From: Xestospongia bergquistia
Taxonomy: Eukaryota; Porifera; Demospongiae; Haplosclerida; Petrosiidae
Direction of reading: 5' to 3'
Length of the DNA: 64,000 nucleotides
Assembly: GCA_963965975.1 (NCBI GenBank)
Contig: OZ014414.1
Span: forward strand, 4,315,501-4,379,500
A program made the translations under genes and the position numbers. The notes beneath the pieces were generated by a model. The model was not told the origin of the DNA. It searched no databases and worked only from the letters and a program-made list of their open reading frames with translations. Below, in pieces: positions 48,641 to 58,690 of this stretch (position 1 is its first letter; each line of letters starts with the position of its first letter).

Positions 48641-50110
48641 GGTGACAAATTTAGGAAGATATGAGGTTAAAATTTCGTTGCATTTTTGGAGTCGAAAATA
48701 GTTAAAAGTGTTTAAATAATTGCGGATTTTGGTTGCTTTTCAGTAACATATAGTTTGGTATAATTTTGGTGCCAATAATACTTGCAAAAAGTCAAAATTC
48801 ACTTGTTTTCTGTAACAAATTTAGAGAAATAGGATTTACAATTTCACGGATTATATTACTACCCAATATTATGATATTACAACATAACGTACCTCATTTT
48901 ATGTTGTTATCTATATAACGTTTTATTATAATATAATTTTGCCATATAACTACCTCATATTACGCCCTAACGAACATGCCACTTTTCTGTAAATATACTT
49001 CCAAATACCAGTGTCTGTGTTGTAACCTAGCCGAGACAGATTCAACATACAACAACAAATATAAAAGAAAAAACTACTGAACATGTGCTTACACAATATA
49101 TACATGCGCTCATCTGGAATATTCATAGTTATCACATTTCCCCTCTCAAGCAAAATGATCAACTGGTTGAGGTATCAGCTCGAACTGCAGGGGGATCTTG
49201 AACAAAAGGAAATTAGATAAAATCGGTAAGAATTCCTTTTCGGTGTCAAATTTAGGGGGTAGGGGTTAAAATTTTGTTGTATTTTTGGAGTTGAAAATAG
49301 TTACAAAAAGGACTTACATTTAAAAGGAAGTGCTTAAATACTTGTGCATTTTGATTGCAAACTATACTTCTAAAAAATACTTAAAAATTGATAGTGGCAA
49401 AATTTTGACAAAAAGGGCTTAAAATTCACTGAATTTGTTAAGATTTTGCATATTTTCAGTAACAAAAATTATAAGAAAAAAGAGATTAATTAGGCATATT
49501 TTTGGCCCCAATAATAATTGGAAAAACGCATCAAAATTTCAGTAGCAAATTTAGAGAAATAGGGTTTACAATTTCATGTATTACATTACTATCCAATATT
49601 ATAATATTACAAAGTAACGTACCTCATATTATGTTGTTATCTATATAACGTTTTATTATGATATAATTTTACCATGTAAATAGCTCATATTATGCCCTAA
49701 CGAACATGACAACACTATATATGTATACAGTAGTTATCTTATAAAGCATTTCTAGTAATACTTACATGTTATGCCACTTTTCATTTTTAAGCATTATTAC
49801 CTGCTTAACAAGGAGCTATCACTTTCCTGTAAATATACTTCCTTTTGTTTTCTCCAATACCAGTATCTGGGTTGTAACCTGGCCGAGATAGATTCAACAT
49901 AAAACAACAAATATAAACTACTGAAAATGTGCTCACACAATATATACATGTGCTCATCTGGAATATCCCTAGTTATCACATTCTACCCTCTCAAGCTTGA
50001 TGCAGGGGTGCAAAACAATCAACAGGTCGAGGTACATAAGTAGAATGGCGAACAGCAACAGGACGAATTTGTGCAAGTGGTGGTATATCAATTTGAACTG
50101 CAGGAGGATC
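48640..50110 (-). mobile_element. Tandemly duplicated 3' end of an LTR retrotransposon
   Basis: Two direct copies, about 48640-49195 and 49240-50110, share AACGTACCTCAT, TATCTATATAACG, GCCCTAACGAACATG and CAATATATACATG in order. On the minus strand each has a purine-rich GAGAGGG tract just before TGTGATAACTA (TG at 49136 and 49980), which looks like a polypurine tract followed by an LTR start. The right copy is preceded by a pol-like C-terminus. The LTR's CA end, the primer-binding site and the rest of the element were not found. Confidence 0.6.
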
Positions 50111-50326
50111 TGGATTTGGAGTGAACTCGTCTGATATATACCAATCTTCGACTGGTTCCTGTGGAACGTGATCAGAGTAGTTACATCTAAGATGGTCAAC
50201 ATAACCATACTGTATTAAAAATAATGTAGGCGAATGTGGATTAGGCGAAACCTGCATGAATCCTACAATCAGTAAACAATATTCACAAACCTGTACATGG
50301 CTGCAAGCACCACACCCACTCATCAA
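49991..50326 (-). pseudogene. Retrotransposon Pol C-terminal (integrase tail) fragment
   Basis: The minus-strand reading contains QYGYVDHLRCNYSDHV, an acidic/Pro-rich stretch (EFTPNPDPPAV) and a basic end RHSTYVPRPVD. Ty3/gypsy-type polyproteins often end this way: an H/YVD-L-R element after the integrase core, a low-complexity linker and a short basic terminus before the polypurine tract. No catalytic integrase, RT or RNase H domain is present in the window. The first 40 or so codons are probably unrelated flank. Family assignment is by pattern and position. Confidence 0.5.
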
Positions 50327-50496
50327 ACTTCGATAGCCACACCCATTAAATAGTTTGGATGTGGTTTATTTTGACCACACCTCATATTTTAATTAATGCT
50401 CCAGGTAGTCTAGGAAATTAATGCATAGCTGCAAGCACCACACCCAATTATCAAGCCACGATAGCGACACCCATTAATGCTCTACATAATCTCATT
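50298..50496 (+). repeat. Short direct repeat, two copies about 128 bp apart
   Basis: GCTGCAAGCACCACACCCA, then CGATAGC and ACACCCATTAA, occurs at about 50300 and 50428. Confidence 0.75.
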
Positions 50497-50673
50497 TCCC
50501 TCACAAAAGCAGACTAACTAATCTCTTGTGGCTTCCTCGGCTTTCTCTCTGGAAGATATACTCACCTTTATAGTTGTATTCTCGATACTTACCTTTACTG
50601 ACTACTACAAATTGTATAATTGGGTACAATATATAGAGTAGTATAGATACAGACACACCATTTTATCATAAAT
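50497..50673. other. Unassigned unique sequence
   Basis: T/C-rich then AT-rich; no ORF or repeat recognised. Confidence 0.4.
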
Positions 50674-50717
50674 ATGTAATACTACCAAATGTAACACTGC
50701 CAAATGTAATACTACCA
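50674..50717 (+). repeat. Left inverted repeat bounding the exon-like array
   Basis: TAATACTACCAAATGTAACAC followed by TGCCAAATGTAATACTACC is the reverse complement of 54715-54757. Confidence 0.75.
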
Positions 50718-51838
50718 CTCATTAGATTACTTGTCAAAATTTACTGTATGTTGTTAACTTACTGCCCTGGCTCTTTGAGATAGAGGAATTTGAGTCTTGA
50801 TCCAGATGTCTTGAGCTTTGATCCACAAGTCCAGCGAAGCTACATTAATAGATGCATTATGAATTAATGTACTCTAGTACTGTATTCTGTTAACATACTG
50901 CCCAGCGTCTTTGAGATCGTGGAAAATCTTGACTCTTGATCCCAATATCCAGCGAAGCTATAGTAATAAAACAGAAATTGAGAGTAATGTGTATTATGAG
51001 TAATGAGTATTATGAATTATGTACACTAGTACTGTAAGCTGTTAACTTACTCCACAGACTCTTTGTGATAGAGGAATGTCTTGACCTTGATCCTGAAGTC
51101 CAGTGAAGCTACAGTAATAAAAGAGAAATTAAGAGTAATATGCAGTAATAAAAGAGAAAGTAAGAGTAATGATGTACACTACTACTGCATTCTGTGAACT
51201 TACTCCCCAGCGTCTTTGACAGATAGCAGAATGTCTTTGATTCTTGATCCCAATATCCAGTGAAGCTATAGCAATAAAAGAGATATATTTAAGGTTATGA
51301 TGCATTATGAATTACTTTATACTAGTACTGTATGATCTTACTCCATAGACTCTTCGAGATACATAAATGCCTTGAGCCTTACTCCCTAGACTCTTCAGAT
51401 GAATTTCTTGAGCCTTGAGCTTGATGTCGAGCAAAGCTATAGTAATGAAAAAGAGATTAGGAGTATTATGAATTAATGTATTATGAATTAAGACTTATTA
51501 AGTAATGCACACCAGTACTGTGTGCTGTTAACTTACTCCACAGACTCTTTGTGGTAGAGGAATGTCTTGAGTCTTCATCATGATGTCCAGTGAAACCATG
51601 GTAATAAAAGGAAAATCAAGAGTAATGATGTCTTTTTTAAGTAATATACACCAGTACTATATGCTGCTAACTTACTTCCCAGAATCTTCAGATAGAGGAA
51701 TGTCTTGAGCCTTGATCTTGACTTCAAGCGAAGCTACAGTTATACAAGAGAAATTAAGAGCAATGAATTACTTCATACTAGTACTGACTACTGAATGCTG
51801 TTGACTTACTGTCAAAAGTCTTTGAGATAGAGAATTGT

Positions 51839-52399
51839 CTAGCCTCGTACCCAGGCTTTCGCGATAGAAAAGAAAGCTTGGTAACTACTGCTTGTGTATG
51901 CGCTTAATTATTGTAAATTATGTTATATGTTCATATCATAATGACAACATTTTAAATTAAATGACAAGTAAATGGGTCAGGTTTATATTGATGACGTTTC
52001 ATTCACTATTGAGTTTGGGCATGTCTAGCTGAGTTTGTCGGTTCTGCAGAGATTTAATGAAAGCAAAAAGAACGACAAATTTGTTCAGTGCTGTTGGAAT
52101 ACAAAACCACACGAAAATATCTTTTCCATCATATATAGCTTCAATGAACAAGAGTTGCTCCTTTTAAGAAATAGATTTGGCATTGCAAGCAGCTTTAGAA
52201 CATACAGTAGAGCAGAAGAAAACTTTATATCACTGATACAAATAGTCTCATATTACGGGTAAAGGAATTTTGACGTCATAGTTGATGGAGGATTCATAGA
52301 GTATACTAGTTTCAAAGAAATCTGTGGAAATTAAATGCATGCACAAACAGTAGTTACCAGGCTTTCTTTTCTATCGTGAAAGCCTGGGTATGAGGCTAG
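51839..52399 (+). mobile_element. TIR element (MITE-like), copy 1, 561 bp, inside the exon-like array
   Basis: Long inverted ends: CTAGCCTCGTACCCAGGC on the left and GCCTGGGTATGAGGCTAG on the right, continuing inward through TTTC-GCGATAG and CAGTAGTTACCAGGC for about 60 bp. Each end folds on itself (CCAGGCTTTC and GAAAGCCTGG-type arms). Flanks AGAATTGT and AGAAATAT suggest an 8-bp (or 9-bp) target duplication, as in hAT or Mutator groups. Internal ORF 52035-52262 is unrecognised. Confidence 0.8.
52035..52262 (+). CDS. Small hypothetical ORF inside the TIR element
   Basis: 75 codons from ATG 52035 with a hydrophobic/charged mixture and no recognised motif. The second copy of the element (53878-54369) lacks much of this stretch, so the frame is not conserved. 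Probably not a real protein. Confidence 0.15.
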   Translation: MSVLQRFNESKKNDKFVQCCWNTKPHENIFSIIYSFNEQELLLLRNRFGIASSFRTYSRAEENFISLIQIVSYYG

Positions 52400-53877
52400 A
52401 GAAATATCTTGATCCTTGATCCTGACATCCAGCAAAGCTATTGTAATAAAACACAAATTAAGACTATGCTATATTATGAATTAATGTACAGTAATATCGT
52501 ATTTAGTTAACTTACTCTTCAGAGTCTTCGAAGTATAGGAATGTCTTGAGACTTGAGCCAGACATCAAATGAAGCTACAGTGATAAGATGCATTATCAAT
52601 TAATTTATACCAGTACTGTATTCTGTTAACTTACTCCCCCAGCGTCTTGAGATAGCAGAATGTCTTGATTCTTGATCGCAATATCCAGTGAAGCTATAGT
52701 AATAAAATAGAAATTGAGAGTAATGTGTATTATCAGTAATGGGTATTATGAATTAATGTACACTAGTACTGTATGCTGTTAACTTACTCCACAGACTCTT
52801 TGTGATAGAGGAATGTCTTGAGCCTTGTCCCTGAAGTCCAGTGAAGCTACAGTAATATAAGAGAAATTAAGAGTAATATGCAGTAATAAAAGATAAAGTA
52901 AGAGTAATGATGTATTATGACTTAATGTACACTACTACTGTATTCTGTGAACTTACTCCCCAGTGTCTTTGAGATAGCAGAATGTCTTGATTCTTGATAC
53001 TGATATCCAGCGAAGCTATAGTAATAATAATGTGTATTATGAGTAATGGGTATTATGAATTAATGTACACTAGTACTGTATGCTGTTAACTTACTCCACA
53101 GAGTGAGACTCTTTGTGATAGAGGAATGTCTCAAGCCTTGATCCTGAAGTCCAGTGAAGCTACAGTAATAAAAGAAAAATTAAGAGTAATATGCAGTAAT
53201 AAAAGAGAAAGTAAGAGTAATGATGTATTATGACTTAATGTACACTACTACTGTATTCTGTGAACTTACTCCCCAGTGTCTTTCAGATAGCAGAATGTCT
53301 TGATTCTTGATCCCAATATCCAGCGAAGCCATAGCAATAAAAGAGATATTAAAGGTAATGATGCATTATGAATTACTTTATACTAGTACTGTATGATCTT
53401 ACTCCCTATCGAGATACATGAATGCCTTGAGCCTTACTGCCTAGACTCTTCAGATGAATTTCTTGAGCCTTGAGCCTGACGTCGAACAAAGCTATAGTAA
53501 TGAAAAAGAGATTAAGAGTATTATGAATTAATGTATTATGAATTAAGACTTATGAATTAATGTACACTATGATTGTATTCAGTTAACTTACTCTTCAGAC
53601 TCTTTGAGATATAGGAATGTCTTGAGCCTTGAGACTGACATCAAGTCAAGCTATAGTAATAAAAGAAGTTAAGAGTAATCGTGTTTCATGAATCAATGTA
53701 ACCTAGTATTGTATTCTGTTAACTTACTTGACAAACTCATCGAGATACAGGAATGTCTTCATCCTTGACCTCTGACAACCAGCGAATCTATTGTAATAAA
53801 AGAGATTAATAATGCATCATGAATAAATTTATACTAGCACTGACTTACTCCCAAGAGTCCTTGAGATGGAGAAATGT

Positions 53878-54369
53878 CTAGCCTTGTACCCAGGTTTTCG
53901 CAATAGAAAAGAAAGCCTGGTAACTACTGCTTGTGCATGCGTTTATTGTAATTTACGCAATATACTGACATCATAATGGCAAGATTTAGAATTAAATGAC
54001 AAGTAAATGGCTGGGTTTCTATTGATGACGTTTCATTCACTACTGAGTTTAGGCATGGCTAGTTGAGTTTGTTGGTTCTGTAGATACTTAATGAAAGCAA
54101 AAAGAGCGACAAACATGTTCAGTGTTGTTGGAATAGAAAACCACACGAAAACATCTTTTCCATCATTAGCATAGAGTAGAGCAGAAGAATACTTTCTATC
54201 AGTACTACAAATAGTCTCACATTGTGATTAAAGGAATTTTGACATCAATAGTTGACGGAGGATTCCTAGAGTATACTACTTTCAAAGGAGTCTGTGGAAA
54301 TTAAATGCATGCGCTAATAGTAGTTACCAGGCTTTCTTTCCTATCGCAAAAGCCTGGGTACGAGGCTAG
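53878..54369 (+). mobile_element. TIR element, copy 2, 492 bp, same position in the array unit
   Basis: Same ends (CTAGCCTTGTACCCAGG and CCTGGGTACGAGGCTAG) and internal sequence as copy 1 with a central deletion. The flanking octamer AGAAATGT is perfect on both sides (53870-53877 and 54370-54377). It interrupts the same point of the array unit, in the same orientation, as copy 1, and the following units also match. Confidence 0.88.
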
Positions 54370-54714
54370 AGAAATGTCTTGATCCTTGATCCTGATGTCC
54401 AGTGAAGCTATTGTAATAAAAAACAAATTAACAGAAATAATTAATTATGAATTAATGTACACTAGTATTGTATTCAGTTAACTTACTCTTCAGAGTCTTC
54501 GAAGTATAGGAATGTCTTGAGTCTTGAGCCTGAAGTATTATGAATCAATGTACACTAGTACTGTATGGTCTTAACTTACTCCCTAGACTCTTTTGAGACA
54601 GAGGATGTCTTGAGCCTAGTCCTGATGTACAGCGAATCTAGGGTAATAAAAGAGAAATGAGAAGGAATAATATATTTTACACTGACGTTAAAATATGTTA
54701 ATGACAATATTACA

Positions 54715-54757
54715 TTTGCAGTATTACATTTGGCAGTATTACATTTGGTAGTATTAT
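54715..54757 (-). repeat. Right inverted repeat bounding the exon-like array
   Basis: ATTTGCAGTATTACATTTGG then CAGTATTACATTTGGTAGTAT mirrors 50674-50717. Internally it is a 16-bp ATTACATTTGGCAGT-type tandem. Confidence 0.75.
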
Positions 54758-54899
54758 ATTTGTAGTATTAGTTTATGTCAAAATACCAGTTAATGTTATA
54801 CATTTTTATTGTTAATATACTTACCAATTGTTATTTCCTTCATCTGCATGTATGTGTGTGTGTGTATGTTTAAAATAATGTAATATTGTTAAGTTATAC

Positions 54900-56065
54900 A
54901 ATATGAATGTAACATTACACTGATATCTGTATACCTAGAAGGACAACAAATAATGTTACTTGAGTCTATCACGATGTAATACATTACTTTACCATGTACC
55001 GAGGAACATCATTCGCTCAGAAATACTGCAGGGAAGACTGCCAAATGACTTGGCTAAATGGAATGCAACATACTTTAGTAACCAGCATATTTACTTAATG
55101 AATATTACTCAGACTTGCAACATAGTACTAAATATACTTCTTACTAAAGTCAATATATCACAGAGAAAAGGACTAGTTTAAAAGTCAAAGTACTGCTTCT
55201 CTGACCATATTTGTTACTATTGTCTTTCCCTTTTGTTGTAGTCAAGAACATCATTATTTGAGATTTACTACAGAGGACACTGTCAAATGGTTTGGCTGTA
55301 TGGAATCCAGTTCCTTATTCTGTCTTGCTTAACAGCCCTGCAAAGGTAAAGTACTTACAAGTACAAAAACATAAGCTGACACTCATACAAAAATACACGA
55401 TATACTAATACACATGGAGTACCGCTACTCTGACCGTATTTATTTGCCCTTGGGCTGTAGCAAGTAACATCATTGTCTTGGATTGACTTGGCTGAAAGGA
55501 TATAAAGTCTGGTTGCTAAAATGAAGTAATGCACAAAATATACTGATTACTAAAGCCTATACCTTACAGAGAAAAGGACTAGTGAGATAGTATGTTTTAA
55601 AATGACTAGTTAATAACTTGTATAAACACATTCACAAATGATACAGCACACAACTCAAGACTAAATAACACAATATTCATATTTTATAAAGTATGTTGCA
55701 TAGATAACTTATGGTACACATATGATAATAATATTCATAACTATTGCAACACAATAACCAAATAATAATACAGTACCCATTGGTTGCTAAAATGAAGTAA
55801 TGCTGTCTAAGATTTCTAGTACAAACCTCTAGTACCAACCATTACAAGCTCATACTGAAACAAAAGTTGAGACAATGGAGGTAAATAGGCTTGTACTAAA
55901 TAGAAAAACTTGACTAATGTTATTCAGACATTGTATTAAATATACTGGTCACTAAATTCTATATACTACGGAGAAAAGGAACACTCAGATATGTTTGTAA
56001 ATGACTTACGACAGACTTAGTACAGACAACAGATGCACTAAAACTAAGAGATAAAGCTCAATGAA
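54900..56065 (+). repeat. Repeat family with NDLAEWN-type core, first part
   Basis: Cores at about 55037 and 55282 (CAAATGACTTGGCTAAATGG, CAAATGGTTTGGCTGTATGG), plus a partial near 55470. Shared flanks include TACTGGTTACTAAAG, TACAGAGAAAAGGACTAGT and TCTAAGATTTCTAGTACAAA. ORF 54960-55181 contains the first core (RNII...LPNDLAKWN). See the main array at 59098-64000. Confidence 0.75.
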
Positions 56066-56394
56066 CTATAGGCTGTCCAAGTTGAGTAGAGCCACACAGA
56101 TGTGTGAATAACTTTGCCTTTTTACGTGCTATCAACATGAAACTTGCACTATCGATTTAGCTCACAAATGCACATTTTATATATAAAATTTGGCTCTCTA
56201 GCACTGCGAGAAAGTACCAAACTAGAAAACTCCATACATTTTCAATGGCATACATTTCACAAACTTCAAATTGCACACCTTCGAGGGTTTAATAAAAAAC
56301 AATTTTTGCTTTGAGAAGTCACCCATCTATCACTTGGAAATTAAAAATTACAATTCTAATTATAAGAACAAATGGTATATTATAACAATTATTA
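56066..56394 (-). mobile_element. Truncated, inverted copy of the Tc1-like element
   Basis: Its end GGCTGTCCAAGTTGAG matches the right TIR of the 40034-40827 element. GTGTGAATAACTTTGCC, TATATATAAAATTTGGCTC, CTCCATACATTTTCAATGGC and ATTACAATTCTAATTATAA match the reverse complement of 40480-40827 in order. The homology stops where piggyBac-4 begins at TTAA. Confidence 0.85.
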
Positions 56395-56414
56395 TTAACC
56401 CTTTACCGACCAAG

Positions 56415-56474
56415 GTTGCAGATTTGCAACTTTTTGGAACATGCACGAAACGACCAAGGTTGCAAATTTGCAAC
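56415..56474. promoter_or_regulatory. Paired subterminal palindromes of piggyBac-4
   Basis: GTTGCAGATTTGCAAC (56415-56430) and the perfect palindrome GTTGCAAATTTGCAAC (56459-56474), exactly 44 bp apart. Both are preceded by CGACCAAG. Candidate transposase sites by analogy with other piggyBac subterminal repeats. Confidence 0.75.
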
Positions 56475-56718
56475 TTTAATACCAAGTGCTGAAGAAGGAA
56501 TGCACTCAGTCCGAAATCCTCATTAATGTCTATGGAACGAAAATAAGATTTATCAATAAAATGACCTTAGTTTTATTAAGAGTTGCAATCAACGTCGTCG
56601 TAATTGAGCGCGATATTTATAGGCAAATAATTTCATCAAACAGCTGCCACACCCAGCCATAAATTAGTTCTCAGCTGCCACAACCAGCCATAAATTTAGC
56701 TCTCAGCAGTAATTAGCC

Positions 56719-58690
56719 ATGAATTACAGAGCAGAAGATATTGTTGAAATGATTGAAAACGAATGGGAAATTGGTGGTGAGGTTATTTGTGAGTATAGTG
56801 ACGATGATTTTGACGTGGAAGAGGAAGAAGAGATTGAATACAAACGGTAAAAAAAATTGTTGTTATATAGTATAATATATAATAGTTATTATTGTATATA
56901 TAATATGTATAATAATGTGTATGCAGTAACAATATTATTGCATTATAATTAGAAAAACAAACTAAACACTAAGTACTTTTCATTCCATTTTCTTTTACAC
57001 AGAATGGACACCGACGAAAATCTGGAAAGGTAAGATCAAAAGAAAGAATTATTATAACCATGTCTACTGCTTCTGTTATTATACCAACACTCCAAATAAG
57101 TCTTTGATGCTTGTCTTTTCTAATTCTATAGTTGTGATGCTATGGAGATTGATGAACCATTTGAATTTGAGTCAGGTGAATCCTTTTTGAGTCAACTAAA
57201 ACTGGCCTTACTACTGACAGGCCTACTACTGTCCTTCCCTGTACTGTTCCTTGTGAACCTACAGTTCCCCTCTCTCATACCCTACTTGGTATCTTCCATT
57301 TACTTTTCACTCCTGCTCTAATCAATATGATTGCTGAGCAAACTAATGTATACGCTCGAGAAGTGCTATCAACTTATGCCTACGAGAGATTTGACCAAGT
57401 AACACCGCTTGAAATTCAAGCGTATTTTGGATTCATGATTCTAATGGGAATCAATCAATTACCATGCCTTTATGATTACTGGAAATTAGATCCAACTTAC
57501 TATTACTCCCCAGTAGCAGACAGGACATCTCTAAGACGATTCTTGGAAATCTCTCGGTTTCTCCATTTCACGCAGAATGAATCCTATTCAGTTCAGCGAA
57601 CAGATCCTAGCTATGATCGTCTTTGGAAAATCCGACCGGTGATAACTTCCATATCAGAGAGGTTTTTGGAGATATATAATCCTCACAGTCCAGCTCAATT
57701 GATGAGGCCATGATCCCCTTCAATTGATGATCCTCTCTCAAGCAATATCTTCCCAAAAAACCTACAAAGAGTGGGATAAAAGTCTGGATGAGAGCATATG
57801 CTATAAATGGCTATGTTTCTCAATTTCAGGTGTACCTTGGCAAAGTGGGAGGCAGGTCGGAAACACATATACATGAACGGGTTGTGAAAGATCTAACCAG
57901 GAATCATGTTGGCAAACACTATACAGTGTACTGCGATAACTTTTTCACCAGTGTACAGCTCTTCAATGACCTTCTAAAGGACTCGATCTATGCATGCGGC
58001 ACCATTCGATCAAATCGAGTAGGCTATCCTGATGAATTTAAGCCTTTTCTTAAGAAGGGACTACCAGAGAGGGGAGATTACAAGACAATTGAAAAAGAAA
58101 ATTGCATTTTCTCATTGTGGCAAGACAACAAAACAGTAAGTGTTCTCTCTACCAACTGCAGAAATGAAGAAGGCACAGTAACCAGAAAACAAAAGGATGG
58201 CACAAGAAAAACTTTCACCTGCCCCTTGAATGTTATTGACTACAACAAGTATAAGTGAGGGGTTGATTGCAATGACCAGCTACGACATTACTACTGTGTA
58301 CGACTGAAAAGCCACAAATTCTACAAATACATCTTTTGGTTTTTATTTGAACTCACTTTAGCAAATGCCTACATCCTTCACAGGTATGTACCATCAACAG
58401 GGCATGTATACCATCAATACGTTGACTTCAGGTCAGAGTTGGCAAAACAGCTAATTGGGAATTATAACAGTCGAAAAGTTAGAGGTCGCCCTTCCTCTGC
58501 TATTCATCCCTCAGTACCAACTCTACACTTCCCAATGAAGGCAGCAAAGCGAAGCAAATGCTCTCATTGCTACAGGAAGGGAAAACAATTGAAGTGGACA
58601 CAGTGGGAATGCCAAATGTGCAAAAAAAACCTATGCCACACAGGAAAACCAGATAGTGACTGTTTCCTAGCATTTCACAATTATTAGTAT
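56719..58690 (+). pseudogene. piggyBac transposase pseudogene with microexon
   Basis: Exon 1 (56719-56846) is acidic (EYSDDDFDVEEEEEIEYK). A 27-nt microexon (57003-57029) and exon 3 (from 57132) follow, with phase-consistent GT-AG introns. Exon 3 contains FTPALINMIAEQTNVYA, SRFLHFTQNES and SIDEAMIPF (first catalytic Asp). It continues through VYCDNFFTSVQLF (second Asp), GVDCNDQLRHYY (third Asp pair), FWFLFELTLANAYIL and a Cys-rich tail CSHC...CQMC...CFLAFH. Damage: one base apparently lost in the T-run at 57184-57188, a frameshift near 57695, tandem TGA stops at 57725-57730, and TGA at 58256-58258 in the usual MGGVD position. About 620 codons in principle. It belongs to a different subfamily from piggyBac-1, as the sequences differ throughout. 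Confidence 0.88.

Larger units (their letters stand above)
50753..54655 (-). repeat. Tandem array of about 20 exon-plus-intron-like units, 130-150 bp each
   Basis: Plus-strand units begin ACTTACTCC at 50757, 50893, 51046, 51199, 51337, 51531, 51670, 51804, 52510, 52630, 52783, 52951, 53089, 53264, 53397, 53586, 53721, 53844, 54480 and 54574. On the minus strand each reads TTTTATTACTGTAG, then about 58-59 nt containing AAGGCTCAAGACATTCC, then GTAAGT: an acceptor, an exon-like body and a donor, with an 80-bp intron-like spacer. Bodies are usually not a multiple of three, so successive exons would not keep one frame, although two frames are open in most copies. Copies 3-4 and 11-14 are near-identical pairs, showing block duplication. 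Either a noncoding or alternatively spliced exon array, or satellite that happens to hold splice-like words. Confidence 0.7.
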
